A DNA stretch of 38,696 nucleotides from Marinilabiliales bacterium (GCA_002869435.1 PKSX01000055.1:1-38696), one strand, 5' to 3'. Counted from the stretch's first letter, positions 16,828 through 25,743 are shown. The notes: generated from the letters alone by a model not told the origin. Numbers and translations: made by a program.

Positions 16828-17646
16828 TTATTTGACGACTTTTCTCACCGTAAAGTTCAAGCCAAAAAAGAAGTATTCGCGTCTGAGGTTTTTTTTCTTT
16901 GCCATTTTGGCTTCTCTTTCCAGTGCTTTTTCGTAGCCGAGCCTGTTGAATTTACGGGGAAGATAAAAACGCACATATTCCACGCTGTCGTCGTTCACTA
17001 CAAATCCGGCTTTACCAAATTCGCTGCGCCACCTGCGCAAAGACCTGATGTTCTCATCGCCCATGAGGTAGGTTTTGCCCAGCCTTTCGTCGTAGATTTC
17101 CTTTATTTTTTTGAAGCCACGTTGTTTGATTAATTTCAGATTTTGAATAATATTATGGCCATTTTCCTCAATGAGTACGATTTCACCATTATCTGAAAGC
17201 GTTTTTCTTAGTACTGACAAAACATCCTGCAATGGCTCGAGATGATGTAAAGTGTCCTGAATCAATATAGTATCAAAAGACTTTTCGGGGAATTTTGCCT
17301 CCAGAACATTTTCATATGAATATGTAAATGAGGAAATATCACCATGTTTAGACCAGAAATCAACATGCTTTTCTATCTCATCAAAATAGAACTCCAGAGT
17401 AGTTCCCGACACTTTGTATCCGTTAAGCGCTAAGAAAATTGCTGTTGTTCCGTAACCACAGCCACAATCCCATATATTTTTTGAGTCTTTATCAATATGA
17501 TCAATAATATATTGAAGTCGCTGACAGTAGTACGCTTTTCTCCATTCAAATTTCTGAGGATCATCAAGAAACCTGTAATATGTACGCAACACCTTGCTAT
17601 CCTTCAATTCTTCCAGAAACAGGTTGAAAAATTCTTCTACTGTCAT
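16828..17646 (-). CDS. class I SAM-dependent methyltransferase
   Basis: 272 residues. Motif I is WDCGCGYGTTAIFLA (about residues 59-73). Then GTTLEFYFDEI marks the SAM-ribose strand, and SFDTILIQDTLHHLEPL is motif IV with the loop typical of Methyltransf_11/25 proteins. A C-terminal basic region (about 230-272) may bind substrate or membrane. The substrate cannot be named; the neighbouring glycosyltransferase hints at an envelope metabolite. A TACCTTTG -7 box at 17661-17668 (minus strand) supports the start and an own promoter 14 nt upstream. Confidence 0.8.
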   Translation of the reverse strand: MTVEEFFNLFLEELKDSKVLRTYYRFLDDPQKFEWRKAYYCQRLQYIIDHIDKDSKNIWDCGCGYGTTAIFLALNGYKVSGTTLEFYFDEIEKHVDFWSKHGDISSFTYSYENVLEAKFPEKSFDTILIQDTLHHLEPLQDVLSVLRKTLSDNGEIVLIEENGHNIIQNLKLIKQRGFKKIKEIYDERLGKTYLMGDENIRSLRRWRSEFGKAGFVVNDDSVEYVRFYLPRKFNRLGYEKALEREAKMAKKKNLRREYFFFGLNFTVRKVVK

Positions 17647-17660
17647 AGATCCGCTTTTTG

Positions 17661-17668
17661 CAAAGGTA
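17661..17668 (-). promoter_or_regulatory. promoter -7 element of the methyltransferase gene
   Basis: TACCTTTG on the minus strand is an exact consensus match 14 nt before ATG 17646. No -33 TTG at the usual spacing is visible. Confidence 0.45.
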
Positions 17669-17685
17669 AAAAGATCAATAAAATC

Positions 17686-19908
17686 TTATTCTCTGCCCTC
17701 AATAATCTTCCCTGCCTTGATCAGCACTTCGTCGAAGCCATTGAGGTAGCCGTACAGCGTAGGCCGAACTTCGTAGTCGGGTACGATACCTACGCCCTGG
17801 GTTTCGCCACCATCAGGGTAATACACACCTATACCGGTGAACTGCGTAACCATATTGCCCGGAAGTACAATTTTACTGACATTGCCATCGGCACCTGCTG
17901 TTGTACTTCCAACCACAACAGCATGGGGTGCAGCCCTGAATGCCATGGCGTGATATTCGGCGCTGCTTTGGGTTTGTTCATTTACAAGAATACAGATAAT
18001 ACCAGGATAAGGAGGCTTAATTTTGCCTGTTTTAACCGGTTTTGTATATGTAAACCAGCCGGGGTTTGACTTGGTGTTATTGGTAAATTTGGCAAACTCA
18101 GCAGGCTTTTTATTGAAATACTGTGACAGGGTAAAAACAGTAAATGCAGACGGGTAGCAACGAATATCAATAATTATTCCCTGAGTGGCTCTGAAATCCC
18201 TCATAACATTGGGAACATCGCGGGCTTGTAATGATCCAAGATAAACATATCCAATATTATCAGACAGAAATCTCCATGCGGGCTGTGATGAGGTGGTGCT
18301 TTCATTTGCGAATGCGGAGGGAGAATGACAGGATACACTAACCGATTTTGTTATGCCTTGCCGTTCAAAAGTAACATTAACCCCTCTGTTATTACTTCTT
18401 AAAAGCAGGTTTGCAATTTTCCTGAGTTTTGCATCGTGGTTGGATGCCGGCACATACGGTGCGAGGCGGTTTATCATATCACGAACATTTTCACCGTTCA
18501 CATCAATAATAATATCACCTGGTTCCAGGCCGTCTTCCATTCCAAGTTTTTCATTCAAATACCCCGTAACAACAGGTCTTCCTTCTATAAACGAAAGTTT
18601 GTATGCCGAGAAATTTCTGCCGAAATAGTTTTCCACTGCATCACTTTCGAGGTATCCATGAGTGTCATTGATTTTTGAAACCAGTTTTAAAACAAGAAGA
18701 GAATAAGACACTTCGTCTCCCACCGCCAGAAATTCCGGGATAAACTCTTCAAGCGCATCCGACCATTTACCTTCAATCAAATAGGGATACGGGTAGAAAT
18801 ATTGTATGGCATTCCAGTACCTGAACAAAGTAAGAAGGCGAAATCCGTCATCGGGAAGATCTATCCATGGATATGGATTTTCATGCAAAAAGACAGGATT
18901 TCCAACACCATTTTTCAGTGTGAAATAATAATGGTCATTGGGTCTTTTGGCCAATTGTACAGCCTGCAATTTCAAACTGAGTTCTTCTCCCAGCAGGTCT
19001 TTATCTTTGATCCAGCTTAAATCCGGAAGCAGGCGGGTATTTTTGTTCATTTTCGGCAACTTTGATTTGCCGCTCAGTTCGCCGAGAGAATCCACCCAGG
19101 CACAAAGCAATGCATTTCGGGTTTCAATATCGGGAGCTGCCAAATAACCGGGCATAAATCTAAACAGCTCATAATCCCAATTGTACTGTCCTTCGGCAAT
19201 GGCCGGGTGATAATATTTGAGGAAACCCCAGACACGACCCAAGAGGGCAAGGTTTTTCACTTGTACATCAGTGGGGTCTTCAATATCAATTTCGCTGCCA
19301 TCGGTAAAAGCGGTGTCTTTATCTGCAGGATACAATTTTACTTTTTTGGGATCTGCCAGCAAATAAGATTTTCCATCAACAAGCAATTCAATTTCATCGG
19401 CCCATAATTCTCCTCCCCCTTTCAATATTACACCAACATAGACCATGGTAGCCTGCTCAGGCAAACTGGTATTGAGGGTGGAGTTCTTTTTCCAATCTAA
19501 TGAGCCGGTAAAACCAATTGATTTGTGATTGCTAAGACTGATAACGCCCTCTGGCCCGTCAATACGCATAAAAACAGATGCATATCCGTTTTTATCAACG
19601 TCTTTACACTTGATAACAGCATTGGTTTGAATTTTATCGCCTGCAAAGGTTACAGGGATTGCAAAGACAAGGGCTCCAAAATCGCTGTTTGAGGCTTCAT
19701 CACCTTTGAAAAGGTGTAAAGACTGATTTCCCTCGTACGTTAAATCGGTTTGAATTTCAGCTCTATAATTGCTCCCCCAGAACACAGACTGTGAGGGCAG
19801 TGTTTCCCCGGCCTCGGTTTTCTCGAAATTAAAATCGAATTCTGCATGCTGAGCGAGAAGTAAGATACTTGATAAAGAAACGAATAGGGATAGAACTGCT
19901 TTTTTCAT
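17686..19908 (-). CDS. S41 family peptidase with N-terminal accessory domain
   Basis: 740 residues. Signal peptide to about Ala19. Residues about 20-190 form a beta-sandwich-like accessory domain. A helical tricorn-type region follows (about 210-400, RVWGFLKYYHPAIAEG). Then comes a PDZ-like domain (GLEPGDIIIDVNGENV) and the C-terminal S41 protease with NEQTQSSAEYHA carrying the nucleophilic Ser and GSTTAGADGNVSKI after it. These periplasmic enzymes trim proteins or peptides at C-termini. The N-terminal layout matches a Bacteroidota S41 group with a carbohydrate-binding-like domain. It has its own TATATTTG -7 box. Confidence 0.87.
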   Translation of the reverse strand: MKKAVLSLFVSLSSILLLAQHAEFDFNFEKTEAGETLPSQSVFWGSNYRAEIQTDLTYEGNQSLHLFKGDEASNSDFGALVFAIPVTFAGDKIQTNAVIKCKDVDKNGYASVFMRIDGPEGVISLSNHKSIGFTGSLDWKKNSTLNTSLPEQATMVYVGVILKGGGELWADEIELLVDGKSYLLADPKKVKLYPADKDTAFTDGSEIDIEDPTDVQVKNLALLGRVWGFLKYYHPAIAEGQYNWDYELFRFMPGYLAAPDIETRNALLCAWVDSLGELSGKSKLPKMNKNTRLLPDLSWIKDKDLLGEELSLKLQAVQLAKRPNDHYYFTLKNGVGNPVFLHENPYPWIDLPDDGFRLLTLFRYWNAIQYFYPYPYLIEGKWSDALEEFIPEFLAVGDEVSYSLLVLKLVSKINDTHGYLESDAVENYFGRNFSAYKLSFIEGRPVVTGYLNEKLGMEDGLEPGDIIIDVNGENVRDMINRLAPYVPASNHDAKLRKIANLLLRSNNRGVNVTFERQGITKSVSVSCHSPSAFANESTTSSQPAWRFLSDNIGYVYLGSLQARDVPNVMRDFRATQGIIIDIRCYPSAFTVFTLSQYFNKKPAEFAKFTNNTKSNPGWFTYTKPVKTGKIKPPYPGIICILVNEQTQSSAEYHAMAFRAAPHAVVVGSTTAGADGNVSKIVLPGNMVTQFTGIGVYYPDGGETQGVGIVPDYEVRPTLYGYLNGFDEVLIKAGKIIEGRE

Positions 19909-19928
19909 ATTGCGATGTTTATGCTAAA

Positions 19929-19936
19929 CAAATATA
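19929..19936 (-). promoter_or_regulatory. promoter -7 element of the S41 gene
   Basis: TATATTTG on the minus strand, an exact consensus match 20 nt before ATG 19908. No well-spaced -33 is seen. Confidence 0.5.
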
Positions 19937-19990
19937 ATGGGAAAATATTGAAAAATATTGCCAATTTGAAAAAATATATTGACTCGCTTT

Positions 19991-21004
19991 TTAGTGTTTT
20001 TTAGCCACGAATAATCTTTTGAAAAACGATTTTTTATTGCCGGTTTTTGGGGTAGTCTGTTGATATGACTCGGCTATAACATCCTGAACAGAACCATGTT
20101 TCTGAAATACTGTTTCACAATAAGGACAGGCATTATTGGTTTTCGGGTCGAAAGAGGCGCCGCAATTGTGGCATTTAATCATGGCATTTTTGAGTTCGTT
20201 GAGGGTTCCGCAGTTTTCGCAAAGTGTTGTTGATGCGCCCTCTGGAATCTGTAATGTTTCTGAACAAACTATGCATGGGTAATCGGAAAGATTTACATCG
20301 TCTATCTCGATAAATTTTTCTTCCATACCCAGGTATTCTACAATTTTTTCGGCAATATCGAGATCGTAAGATTGAATAAACGCCTGGAGTGACATATCCA
20401 TTAGAACCTCTTTGCTTTGAATGGCAGCGGGTTCAGGATGAAGAGCCATACATTCAAGATTACTATCGCGATCAACAGAATCAGAAATGTACTTCACATA
20501 GGCGTCGATCATTTTTTTGAAGTTATCATCAAACTCATAAATGGTTCTTCCATTTTCAAAACGATAGGTCAGTTCCTGCGGGTTATATATTTCATCCGGA
20601 TTTACATACCTTTTTCTGAGGAATTCCTCATCGACAATCTCGTCATAATATGCCTTATAGAAGTTCAGATATTTCTTTTGAAAGGAGCTTTGTTTTCCTT
20701 TAGGACCATGGCGCATGGGAAAGATTTTAAACTCCGTCTCATGAAATTGCAATTGTGTACGCTTATACCCTTCCACATCAAGGGCTTTTCCCAGATTGAA
20801 TGATTCAGTAGCGAGAGCGGTATATCGCTGCACTTCGGGCGAATTCATGTTTTCGCGGGTAAAGACGGTAATGTTTTCTTTTGCTGCTGCTTTCATATCA
20901 AAGCCGAGCCAGTTTCCGCAATAATCGCAATAAATATACATGTGTTTGGGCTCGGTAACTTTATGGCTACCGCAAACGGTGCATTTAATACTTCTTACCA
21001 GCAT
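19991..21004 (-). CDS. multi-zinc-ribbon cytoplasmic protein, unknown
   Basis: 337 residues without a signal peptide. An N-terminal zinc ribbon (CTVCGS...CDYCGNW, Cys from residue 8) is followed by a long helical middle (about 40-235). A C-terminal cluster of ribbons follows: CIVCSE...CENCGT, then CHNCGA...CPYCET. The last 25 residues are basic (KKSFFKRLFVAKKH). I do not recognise the family. Six CxxC pairs imply three zinc sites, a layout seen in adaptor or nucleic-acid-binding proteins. It is unusual in having a large helical domain between the ribbons. The start is set by ATG 21004. Confidence 0.6.
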   Translation of the reverse strand: MLVRSIKCTVCGSHKVTEPKHMYIYCDYCGNWLGFDMKAAAKENITVFTRENMNSPEVQRYTALATESFNLGKALDVEGYKRTQLQFHETEFKIFPMRHGPKGKQSSFQKKYLNFYKAYYDEIVDEEFLRKRYVNPDEIYNPQELTYRFENGRTIYEFDDNFKKMIDAYVKYISDSVDRDSNLECMALHPEPAAIQSKEVLMDMSLQAFIQSYDLDIAEKIVEYLGMEEKFIEIDDVNLSDYPCIVCSETLQIPEGASTTLCENCGTLNELKNAMIKCHNCGASFDPKTNNACPYCETVFQKHGSVQDVIAESYQQTTPKTGNKKSFFKRLFVAKKH

Positions 21005-21156
21005 ATCTTTTTTTTGTAAATATATGAAAAAATGGGGGTTTCTGTTGCCGCCCCTCCCGCCTGCCCTTGCTGATTAGATTCTGGTCATTTTTGGGAGAGT
21101 GAAGGTAGGGAAAATTGGTGGGAAAACCAAGTTGTGGTAGAACATTTGCTAGTTTC

Positions 21157-21181
21157 GGCACAGGCGGAATCTGCACCGAGG
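21157..21181. repeat. dispersed palindromic repeat, copy 2
   Basis: GGCACAGGCGGAATCTGCACC plus GAGG aligns with the copy at 16792-16816 at 20 of 25 positions, sharing the central CGGAATCT and the CCGAGG end. Here the stem has two mismatches, so this copy is decaying. The rest of 21005-21240 holds no gene I can support. Confidence 0.5.
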
Positions 21182-21238
21182 GGGAGAAAAACCTATCAGG
21201 TTTGTGAGGGTTTTTCGAAATTAACCGTACTACGAGTT

Positions 21239-21313
21239 TTGAGTGTGAATGTGAGAGTGAATGAAAAACAGTGTGATCGTGTTCACTCTCGCTCTCACTC
21301 TCACACTGTTTTT
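21239..21313. repeat. GTGA/TCAC low-complexity tract
   Basis: The left part is built of GAGTGTGA, GTGAGAGTGA-type units and the right part of TCACTCTC, CTCTCAC units, so the two halves are partly complementary. It ends in the tRNA-Leu terminator hairpin. It is non-coding on both strands. Confidence 0.5.
21264..21313 (-). terminator. terminator of tRNA-Leu
   Basis: AAAAACAGTGTGA (21264-21276) and TCACACTGTTTTT (21301-21313) form a perfect 13-bp stem around a 24-nt loop. On the minus strand it starts 2 nt after the tRNA 3' end and closes with a T5 tract. Confidence 0.75.
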
Positions 21314-21314
21314 G

Positions 21315-21398
21315 TACTCGAGGCGGGACTTGAACCCGCACGGCCCGAAGGCCACAGGATTTTAAGTCCGGCGTGTCTACCAATTCCACCACTCGAGC
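21315..21398 (-). tRNA. tRNA-Leu (anticodon TAA)
   Basis: 84 nt, minus strand, with the long variable arm of class II tRNAs. Acceptor GCTCGAG pairs with CTCGAGT. The anticodon loop CTTAAAA carries TAA. The T-arm is GCGGGTTCAAGTCCCGC. The 3' CCA is not encoded (ACA follows). Confidence 0.93.
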
Positions 21399-21413
21399 AT
21401 TAATCCTGTTAAG

Positions 21414-21440
21414 AAAAAACGAAGTTTTCCAACTTCGTTT
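21414..21440 (-). terminator. terminator-like hairpin between the two tRNA genes
   Basis: AAACGAAGTT (21417-21426) and AACTTCGTTT (21431-21440) form a 10-bp stem with a 4-nt loop. On the minus strand a T6 tract follows. It sits directly after tRNA-Gly and 16 nt before tRNA-Leu. Confidence 0.75.
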
Positions 21441-21441
21441 C

Positions 21442-21517
<76 letters not shown>

Positions 21518-21527
21518 AATAGGGCTG

Positions 21528-21558
21528 CAAATATAAAACATATTTTTTTATCCGCAAA
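21528..21558 (-). promoter_or_regulatory. tRNA-Gly promoter
   Basis: On the minus strand TTTG (21558-21555), a 19-bp spacer and TATATTTG (21535-21528), both exact consensus matches. The tRNA 5' end lies 10 nt downstream. Confidence 0.8.
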
Positions 21559-21644
21559 AAAATAAAAAAAATCAAGCATTTTATGAAAACAAGGTGTTTC
21601 GGCCGGATTTTTGGTGCATCTGCATATTGATAAAAACGAAACTT

Positions 21645-22121
21645 ATGAAATTTTTCTTTTTCAGCTTGTTCTGTGTAGCCGGATTATCTCTGTTTGCGCA
21701 AAATGTTAGTGTGCCTTTCACCAATGACAACAGCAATGGAAATAACCCTGTAAACAATGATGTTTCGCAGGTTGAGCCCAATGCCGAACAACAGGTTGCT
21801 CCTCAGAACTATAATCCTGTGCAAAACAATATTCCCAACAATATAAATGAAGGCAATGTTGTGCAAACCCAGCAGGTGCAGGTGCAGCAAACCCCGCAGA
21901 ATTCTAATCCGGGAAATATTAATAGCTCACGCGGTACATCTAACAGAAGCAGCTATAGCGGAGGAAGTGTATCTATGGGAAGTGGCAAAAAACACAATAA
22001 AGGTTTTTTCAAATCCTTTGGAAAGAACATAGAGAAGTTTTTCTACAAGAAAAAAGGCAAAAAGAAATGGCGCCGCAAATCCAGCAGAAACAAGAAATCT
22101 ATTTTACGCTGTTTCGGATAA
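21645..22121 (+). CDS. secreted Asn/Gln-rich protein with basic C-terminus
   Basis: 158 residues from ATG 21645. The 17 codons before it in the track lack a signal and are unlikely to be used. Signal peptide to about Ala17-Gln18. The mature N-terminal half is low-complexity, rich in Asn, Gln, Pro and Val (for example QQVQVQQTPQ). A Ser/Gly linker follows, and the last 45 residues are strongly basic with aromatic residues (KGFFKSFGKNIEKFFYKKKGKKKW). No family is recognised. The composition suggests a disordered envelope protein that touches an anionic surface. The gene is convergent with the thioredoxin gene, 3 bp apart. Confidence 0.6.
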   Translation: MKFFFFSLFCVAGLSLFAQNVSVPFTNDNSNGNNPVNNDVSQVEPNAEQQVAPQNYNPVQNNIPNNINEGNVVQTQQVQVQQTPQNSNPGNINSSRGTSNRSSYSGGSVSMGSGKKHNKGFFKSFGKNIEKFFYKKKGKKKWRRKSSRNKKSILRCFG

Positions 22122-22124
22122 GAA

Positions 22125-23210
22125 TTAGTCGAGCTTGCCGCTCACAAATTCTCTTAATTGTGCTCCTCTGATATTTTTGGCCAGAATTTTATAGTTTGTG
22201 CCATCGATAACAAACATTGAAGGAATAGACCCTACACCATACAGAGCCGCCGCACTGCTTTTCCATCCTTTCAAATCACTTACATGAGGCCATGTGAGTT
22301 TATCGCTTGAAATGGCACGAACCCATGCAGCTGAATCCTTATCGAGTGAAACCCCAAAAATTTCAAGCCCTTTTTCGTGATAATCGGCATAGAGGCTTAC
22401 CATATTTGGATTTTCTGCACGACAGGGGCGACACCATGATGCCCAGAAATCGATGATGATTATTTTTGCATCCTTTATGGAATAGAGATTCATTTCTTCG
22501 CCTTCAGGTGTAAGCTGTGTGAAATCAGGAGCTACAGAGCCAATGGCAGTAGCTTTATTGCTCACCACTTTATTGTGCAGACCCTGTATGGCTGGGTGAT
22601 CAGGAAAATTTTGACTTAGCAAGGAATCCACTTCCTCGTACAAAGGGAAATACATATCGATATTAAGCTGTTCGATAAAGAATAAAGCTGCCAGCGAGCC
22701 CGCTTTTTCCTTTATTTTTCCCTCGAGATATACGTTTTTCTCATCATCTATGGCAAAATAATCGGCTTCAATTTGCTTTCTCTCTTCCGCACTTGCCGTT
22801 TGATAAGCAGTATTTAAGCTATCCTGCTTCATATTGAACCCCATAAGTCCGTCTTGCACCTCATACACAAATTCTGTATTTGGTGATCCTTCAATAACCG
22901 GCAAGCTGCCCATATTCTCAGGATCAAGTGTCAAATTGATTTTTTCACCCGGATTGATAACAAGTGCCAGAAAATTCTGACCGGACAAACTCAGCTTAAA
23001 GATTTCCTCTTTCTCCACATCGAAAGTAAAAGAGAATTTATTGTCGCTGATTTCTGCTGTTTGTTTAAAAGCAGCCGGATTTAAATAATTTTCAAGTACA
23101 ATTGATGTACCTGTGGGCTCACCGGAAAAAGATCCGTTAATGGTCACGGTATTTTGACTAAATAATGTCAGGTGAGCTATAGCTAGTACAAAGACTGATA
23201 AAAACTTCAT
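22125..23210 (-). CDS. TlpA-like thioredoxin with N-terminal DUF4369-type domain
   Basis: 361 residues. Signal peptide to about residue 18. The N-terminal half (about 20-120) has the beta-rich pattern of DUF4369 (VTINGSFSGEPTGTSIVLEN...FSFTFDV...FKLSLSG). A helical linker follows. The C-terminal 140 residues are a TlpA/ResA thioredoxin domain with WASWCRPCRAENP as the redox CxxC and the cis-Pro in GVGSIPSMFVID. Such periplasmic proteins reduce disulphides, for instance in cytochrome c maturation. It is the third gene after dnaG and the cyclo-ligase, 20 bp downstream, but is functionally unrelated to them. Confidence 0.88.
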   Translation of the reverse strand: MKFLSVFVLAIAHLTLFSQNTVTINGSFSGEPTGTSIVLENYLNPAAFKQTAEISDNKFSFTFDVEKEEIFKLSLSGQNFLALVINPGEKINLTLDPENMGSLPVIEGSPNTEFVYEVQDGLMGFNMKQDSLNTAYQTASAEERKQIEADYFAIDDEKNVYLEGKIKEKAGSLAALFFIEQLNIDMYFPLYEEVDSLLSQNFPDHPAIQGLHNKVVSNKATAIGSVAPDFTQLTPEGEEMNLYSIKDAKIIIIDFWASWCRPCRAENPNMVSLYADYHEKGLEIFGVSLDKDSAAWVRAISSDKLTWPHVSDLKGWKSSAAALYGVGSIPSMFVIDGTNYKILAKNIRGAQLREFVSGKLD

Positions 23211-23230
23211 GCTATTTATTTTTTTAGGTT

Positions 23231-23761
23231 TCAGACTGTGATTACATTATCCATGCGAATATCAGATTTTCCTGCAGGAATGAAATCGAAGTATTGCTCT
23301 GCAAAACACACGCCAATTTTTATTGCCTGCGTATTTGGCAGAAAACGATCATAATATGCCTTGCCTCTTCCCAATCTATTCATGTGTTTATCAAACGCCA
23401 ATCCCGGTACAAGTATTATGTCAATATCACGATAACTTGTAAAAACCGGCCCGGTAGGTTCAAGAATTCCATATGTTTCTTCCCGCTTCCATTCACCGTT
23501 ATATGCAACTACCTCAATATGTTCGCCATTAATTCTTGGAAGTAGAAGTGTTTTGGATTTGAAAATAATATTATTGAAACCCTGCAATTGCACCTCATCT
23601 GCAAGCGGGCTGAATGACATAATGGTTTTTGCATCCAAAAACCGCTGATCATGGGCAATCTCAGAAACAAGCCCTTCGGATCTGGCCATTTTGTCAGGTA
23701 TTTCCCTGATAACGGACTTCATTTTCTTTCTGAATGCTTTTTTTTCTTCGATCAGAGTCAT
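23231..23761 (-). CDS. 5-formyltetrahydrofolate cyclo-ligase
   Basis: 176 residues, near the family's usual length. It converts 5-formyl-THF to 5,10-methenyl-THF using ATP, recycling a stable folate by-product. Diagnostic segments are RKKMKSVIREIP at the N-terminus, TLLLPRI, and VPGLAFDKHMNRLGRGKAYYDRFL, the nucleotide/folate-binding signature. Its ATG follows the dnaG stop by 2 nt, so translation is probably coupled. It links to the metF/metH folate cycle elsewhere in the window, though not in the same operon. E. coli homologue: ygfA/fau. Confidence 0.93.
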   Translation of the reverse strand: MTLIEEKKAFRKKMKSVIREIPDKMARSEGLVSEIAHDQRFLDAKTIMSFSPLADEVQLQGFNNIIFKSKTLLLPRINGEHIEVVAYNGEWKREETYGILEPTGPVFTSYRDIDIILVPGLAFDKHMNRLGRGKAYYDRFLPNTQAIKIGVCFAEQYFDFIPAGKSDIRMDNVITV

Positions 23762-23763
23762 AG

Positions 23764-25722
23764 TTATTTTATAATCACCCGGTTCAGTTGCTCTTTATTG
23801 ATTTTAATTTCGAGTTGTTTCAGCTTATTATATTCCACCATTAAAAGAGCCATTTCCTCTTCATCCGGTTTTTGATTGAACTTTACATTAATTTCATCAA
23901 TGCGTTTTCTGACAATGAGTTGCTGAAACTCGAGCATTGAACTGTCAACCACCGACATAAATATCTGCTCATTATTGCCCTTATGCTGAACAAAAACCTG
24001 ATGTTTCAGTTCCCAGTTGGGGCTTAAGCTGTATTGCTCATCCAACAGATCAGCAACATAGGCAACCAGATCTGGAGAAAGAGTGTGAAACAACTGGGAA
24101 GAATCAATTCTTCCGTCATCGGCAAATTGCTTTTTACACAATTCAAAAAGCTGAATATTCTTTTGGTTTTTAAACGTGAGTTCCTCTTCTTCAATTTGTT
24201 TAAAAATAAATTCGGCTGTTGACATATTAATCTCTACGGGAACACCGTCTTCGTTATTCTCAAAAAAAGATAATTCTATATTCCCATCATTCAGTATCAG
24301 CTGAATTAATTTACGTTCGGCTTCTACCAATAGTTCATCTGTATTGCGCAAGAGGCTTTGCGTTTCCTTTTTCTCTTCCGGAATATCAATTTGCTGTTCT
24401 TCGTCTCTTTGAATTTTCTGCCTTGCATTGGTTCGCAGGACCTTATTCATTTCAAAAACAAGATCTTTTTCGGCAATATTAAAACGAAGACTACAATCCT
24501 TTATGAATTCAGAACGTGTAATTGGTTCCGGCACTGCAGCAATACTGGCCACAATATCTCTTATCGCATTTGCTCGTTCAACAGGGTCTCGACCTGCATC
24601 ACCAAGCAGGTTTTCAGCCTTAAATATGATGAAATTAGAAGCCTTGGTCTTCAGGAAATCCTTTAGCTCTGAGGAGCTGTGTGACCTTGCATAAGAATCA
24701 GGATCCTCCCCCTCGGGGAACATCACAACTTTTACATTCATTCCTTCGGAAAGGATCATATCAATCGCCCGGAATGAGGCCTTGATACCTGCAGAATCGC
24801 CATCGTACAAAATGGTGATATTTGGTGTAAAGCGCCTGATGGCCCTGATCTGCCCCTGCGTTAAACTGGTACCACTGGAAGCAACAACATTTTCCACCCC
24901 GGCCTGATGCAGAGAAATTACATCGGTATAGCCTTCGGCAAGAAAACAAAGATTCTCTTTTACAACAGCATTTTTAGCAAAGTAAATTCCGTACAGGACT
25001 TCACTTTTACGGTAAATGGGTGTTTCGGGCGAATTCAGATATTTTGCAATCGTTTTTTCAGTTCGCATTGTACGACCGCCAAACGCAAGAACCCGGCCAC
25101 TGGCACTATGAATGGGAAATATTACACGGTCGCGGAATCGATCATTTTTTCTTTCTTCGGTTACGAGTCCGTTTTTAATCAGAACTTCCTCTTTAAAACC
25201 CTGTTTTTGTGCATGTTTTGACAATGCATCGTATTCAGGCGGAGAATACCCCAGCTGAAATTTCTTTATTATGGCGTCGCTAAAACCGCGCTCTCTGAAA
25301 TAGCTCAATCCAATGGTCTGACCCTTTTGTGTCTCCCACAACTGCTGAATGAACCATTTTGAGGTGAAGTCATGAACAAAATAAGATTGTTCTTCCTCGC
25401 TTCTTTTCAGTTCATATTCTTCATCCGGCTGCTCCTCAACAATATCAATCCCATATTTTTTTGCGAGATATCGCAATGCCTCAGGATAAGTGTAATGCTC
25501 GTGCTCCATCATGAAGCTAACCGCATTACCAGCTTTGCCGCAACCAAAACACTTATATATTCCTTTTGCGGGAGCTACTGTAAACGAAGGGGTTTTTTCA
25601 TTATGAAAAGGACAAAGGCCAAACATATTGGCACCTCTTTTCTTAAGGGTCACATAATCACCAATCACATCTTCAATGCGAACGGCGTCTAGAATTCGTG
25701 CTATGTCCTCTTTTCTTATCAT
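23764..25722 (-). CDS. dnaG: DNA primase DnaG
   Basis: 652 residues. The CHC2 zinc finger is complete: Cys37, His40, Cys58, Cys61 in CPFHNEKTPSF...CFGCGKAG. The catalytic TOPRIM core follows, with AEGYTDVISLHQAG and LYDGDSAGIKA supplying acidic metal ligands. The C-terminal 200 residues are the helicase-interacting region, more variable as usual. It makes RNA primers for replication in the cytoplasm. A TATTTTTG -7 box lies at 25736-25743 on the minus strand. It is the first gene of a run dnaG - cyclo-ligase - thioredoxin. Confidence 0.96.
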   Translation of the reverse strand: MIRKEDIARILDAVRIEDVIGDYVTLKKRGANMFGLCPFHNEKTPSFTVAPAKGIYKCFGCGKAGNAVSFMMEHEHYTYPEALRYLAKKYGIDIVEEQPDEEYELKRSEEEQSYFVHDFTSKWFIQQLWETQKGQTIGLSYFRERGFSDAIIKKFQLGYSPPEYDALSKHAQKQGFKEEVLIKNGLVTEERKNDRFRDRVIFPIHSASGRVLAFGGRTMRTEKTIAKYLNSPETPIYRKSEVLYGIYFAKNAVVKENLCFLAEGYTDVISLHQAGVENVVASSGTSLTQGQIRAIRRFTPNITILYDGDSAGIKASFRAIDMILSEGMNVKVVMFPEGEDPDSYARSHSSSELKDFLKTKASNFIIFKAENLLGDAGRDPVERANAIRDIVASIAAVPEPITRSEFIKDCSLRFNIAEKDLVFEMNKVLRTNARQKIQRDEEQQIDIPEEKKETQSLLRNTDELLVEAERKLIQLILNDGNIELSFFENNEDGVPVEINMSTAEFIFKQIEEEELTFKNQKNIQLFELCKKQFADDGRIDSSQLFHTLSPDLVAYVADLLDEQYSLSPNWELKHQVFVQHKGNNEQIFMSVVDSSMLEFQQLIVRKRIDEINVKFNQKPDEEEMALLMVEYNKLKQLEIKINKEQLNRVIIK

Positions 25723-25735
25723 AATTCAGGAAGAA

Positions 25736-25743
25736 CAAAAATA
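25736..25743 (-). promoter_or_regulatory. promoter -7 element of dnaG
   Basis: TATTTTTG on the minus strand, exact consensus, 13 nt before ATG 25722. No -33 at standard spacing was found. It shares the 99-bp divergent gap with the 25822 promoter. Confidence 0.45.
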
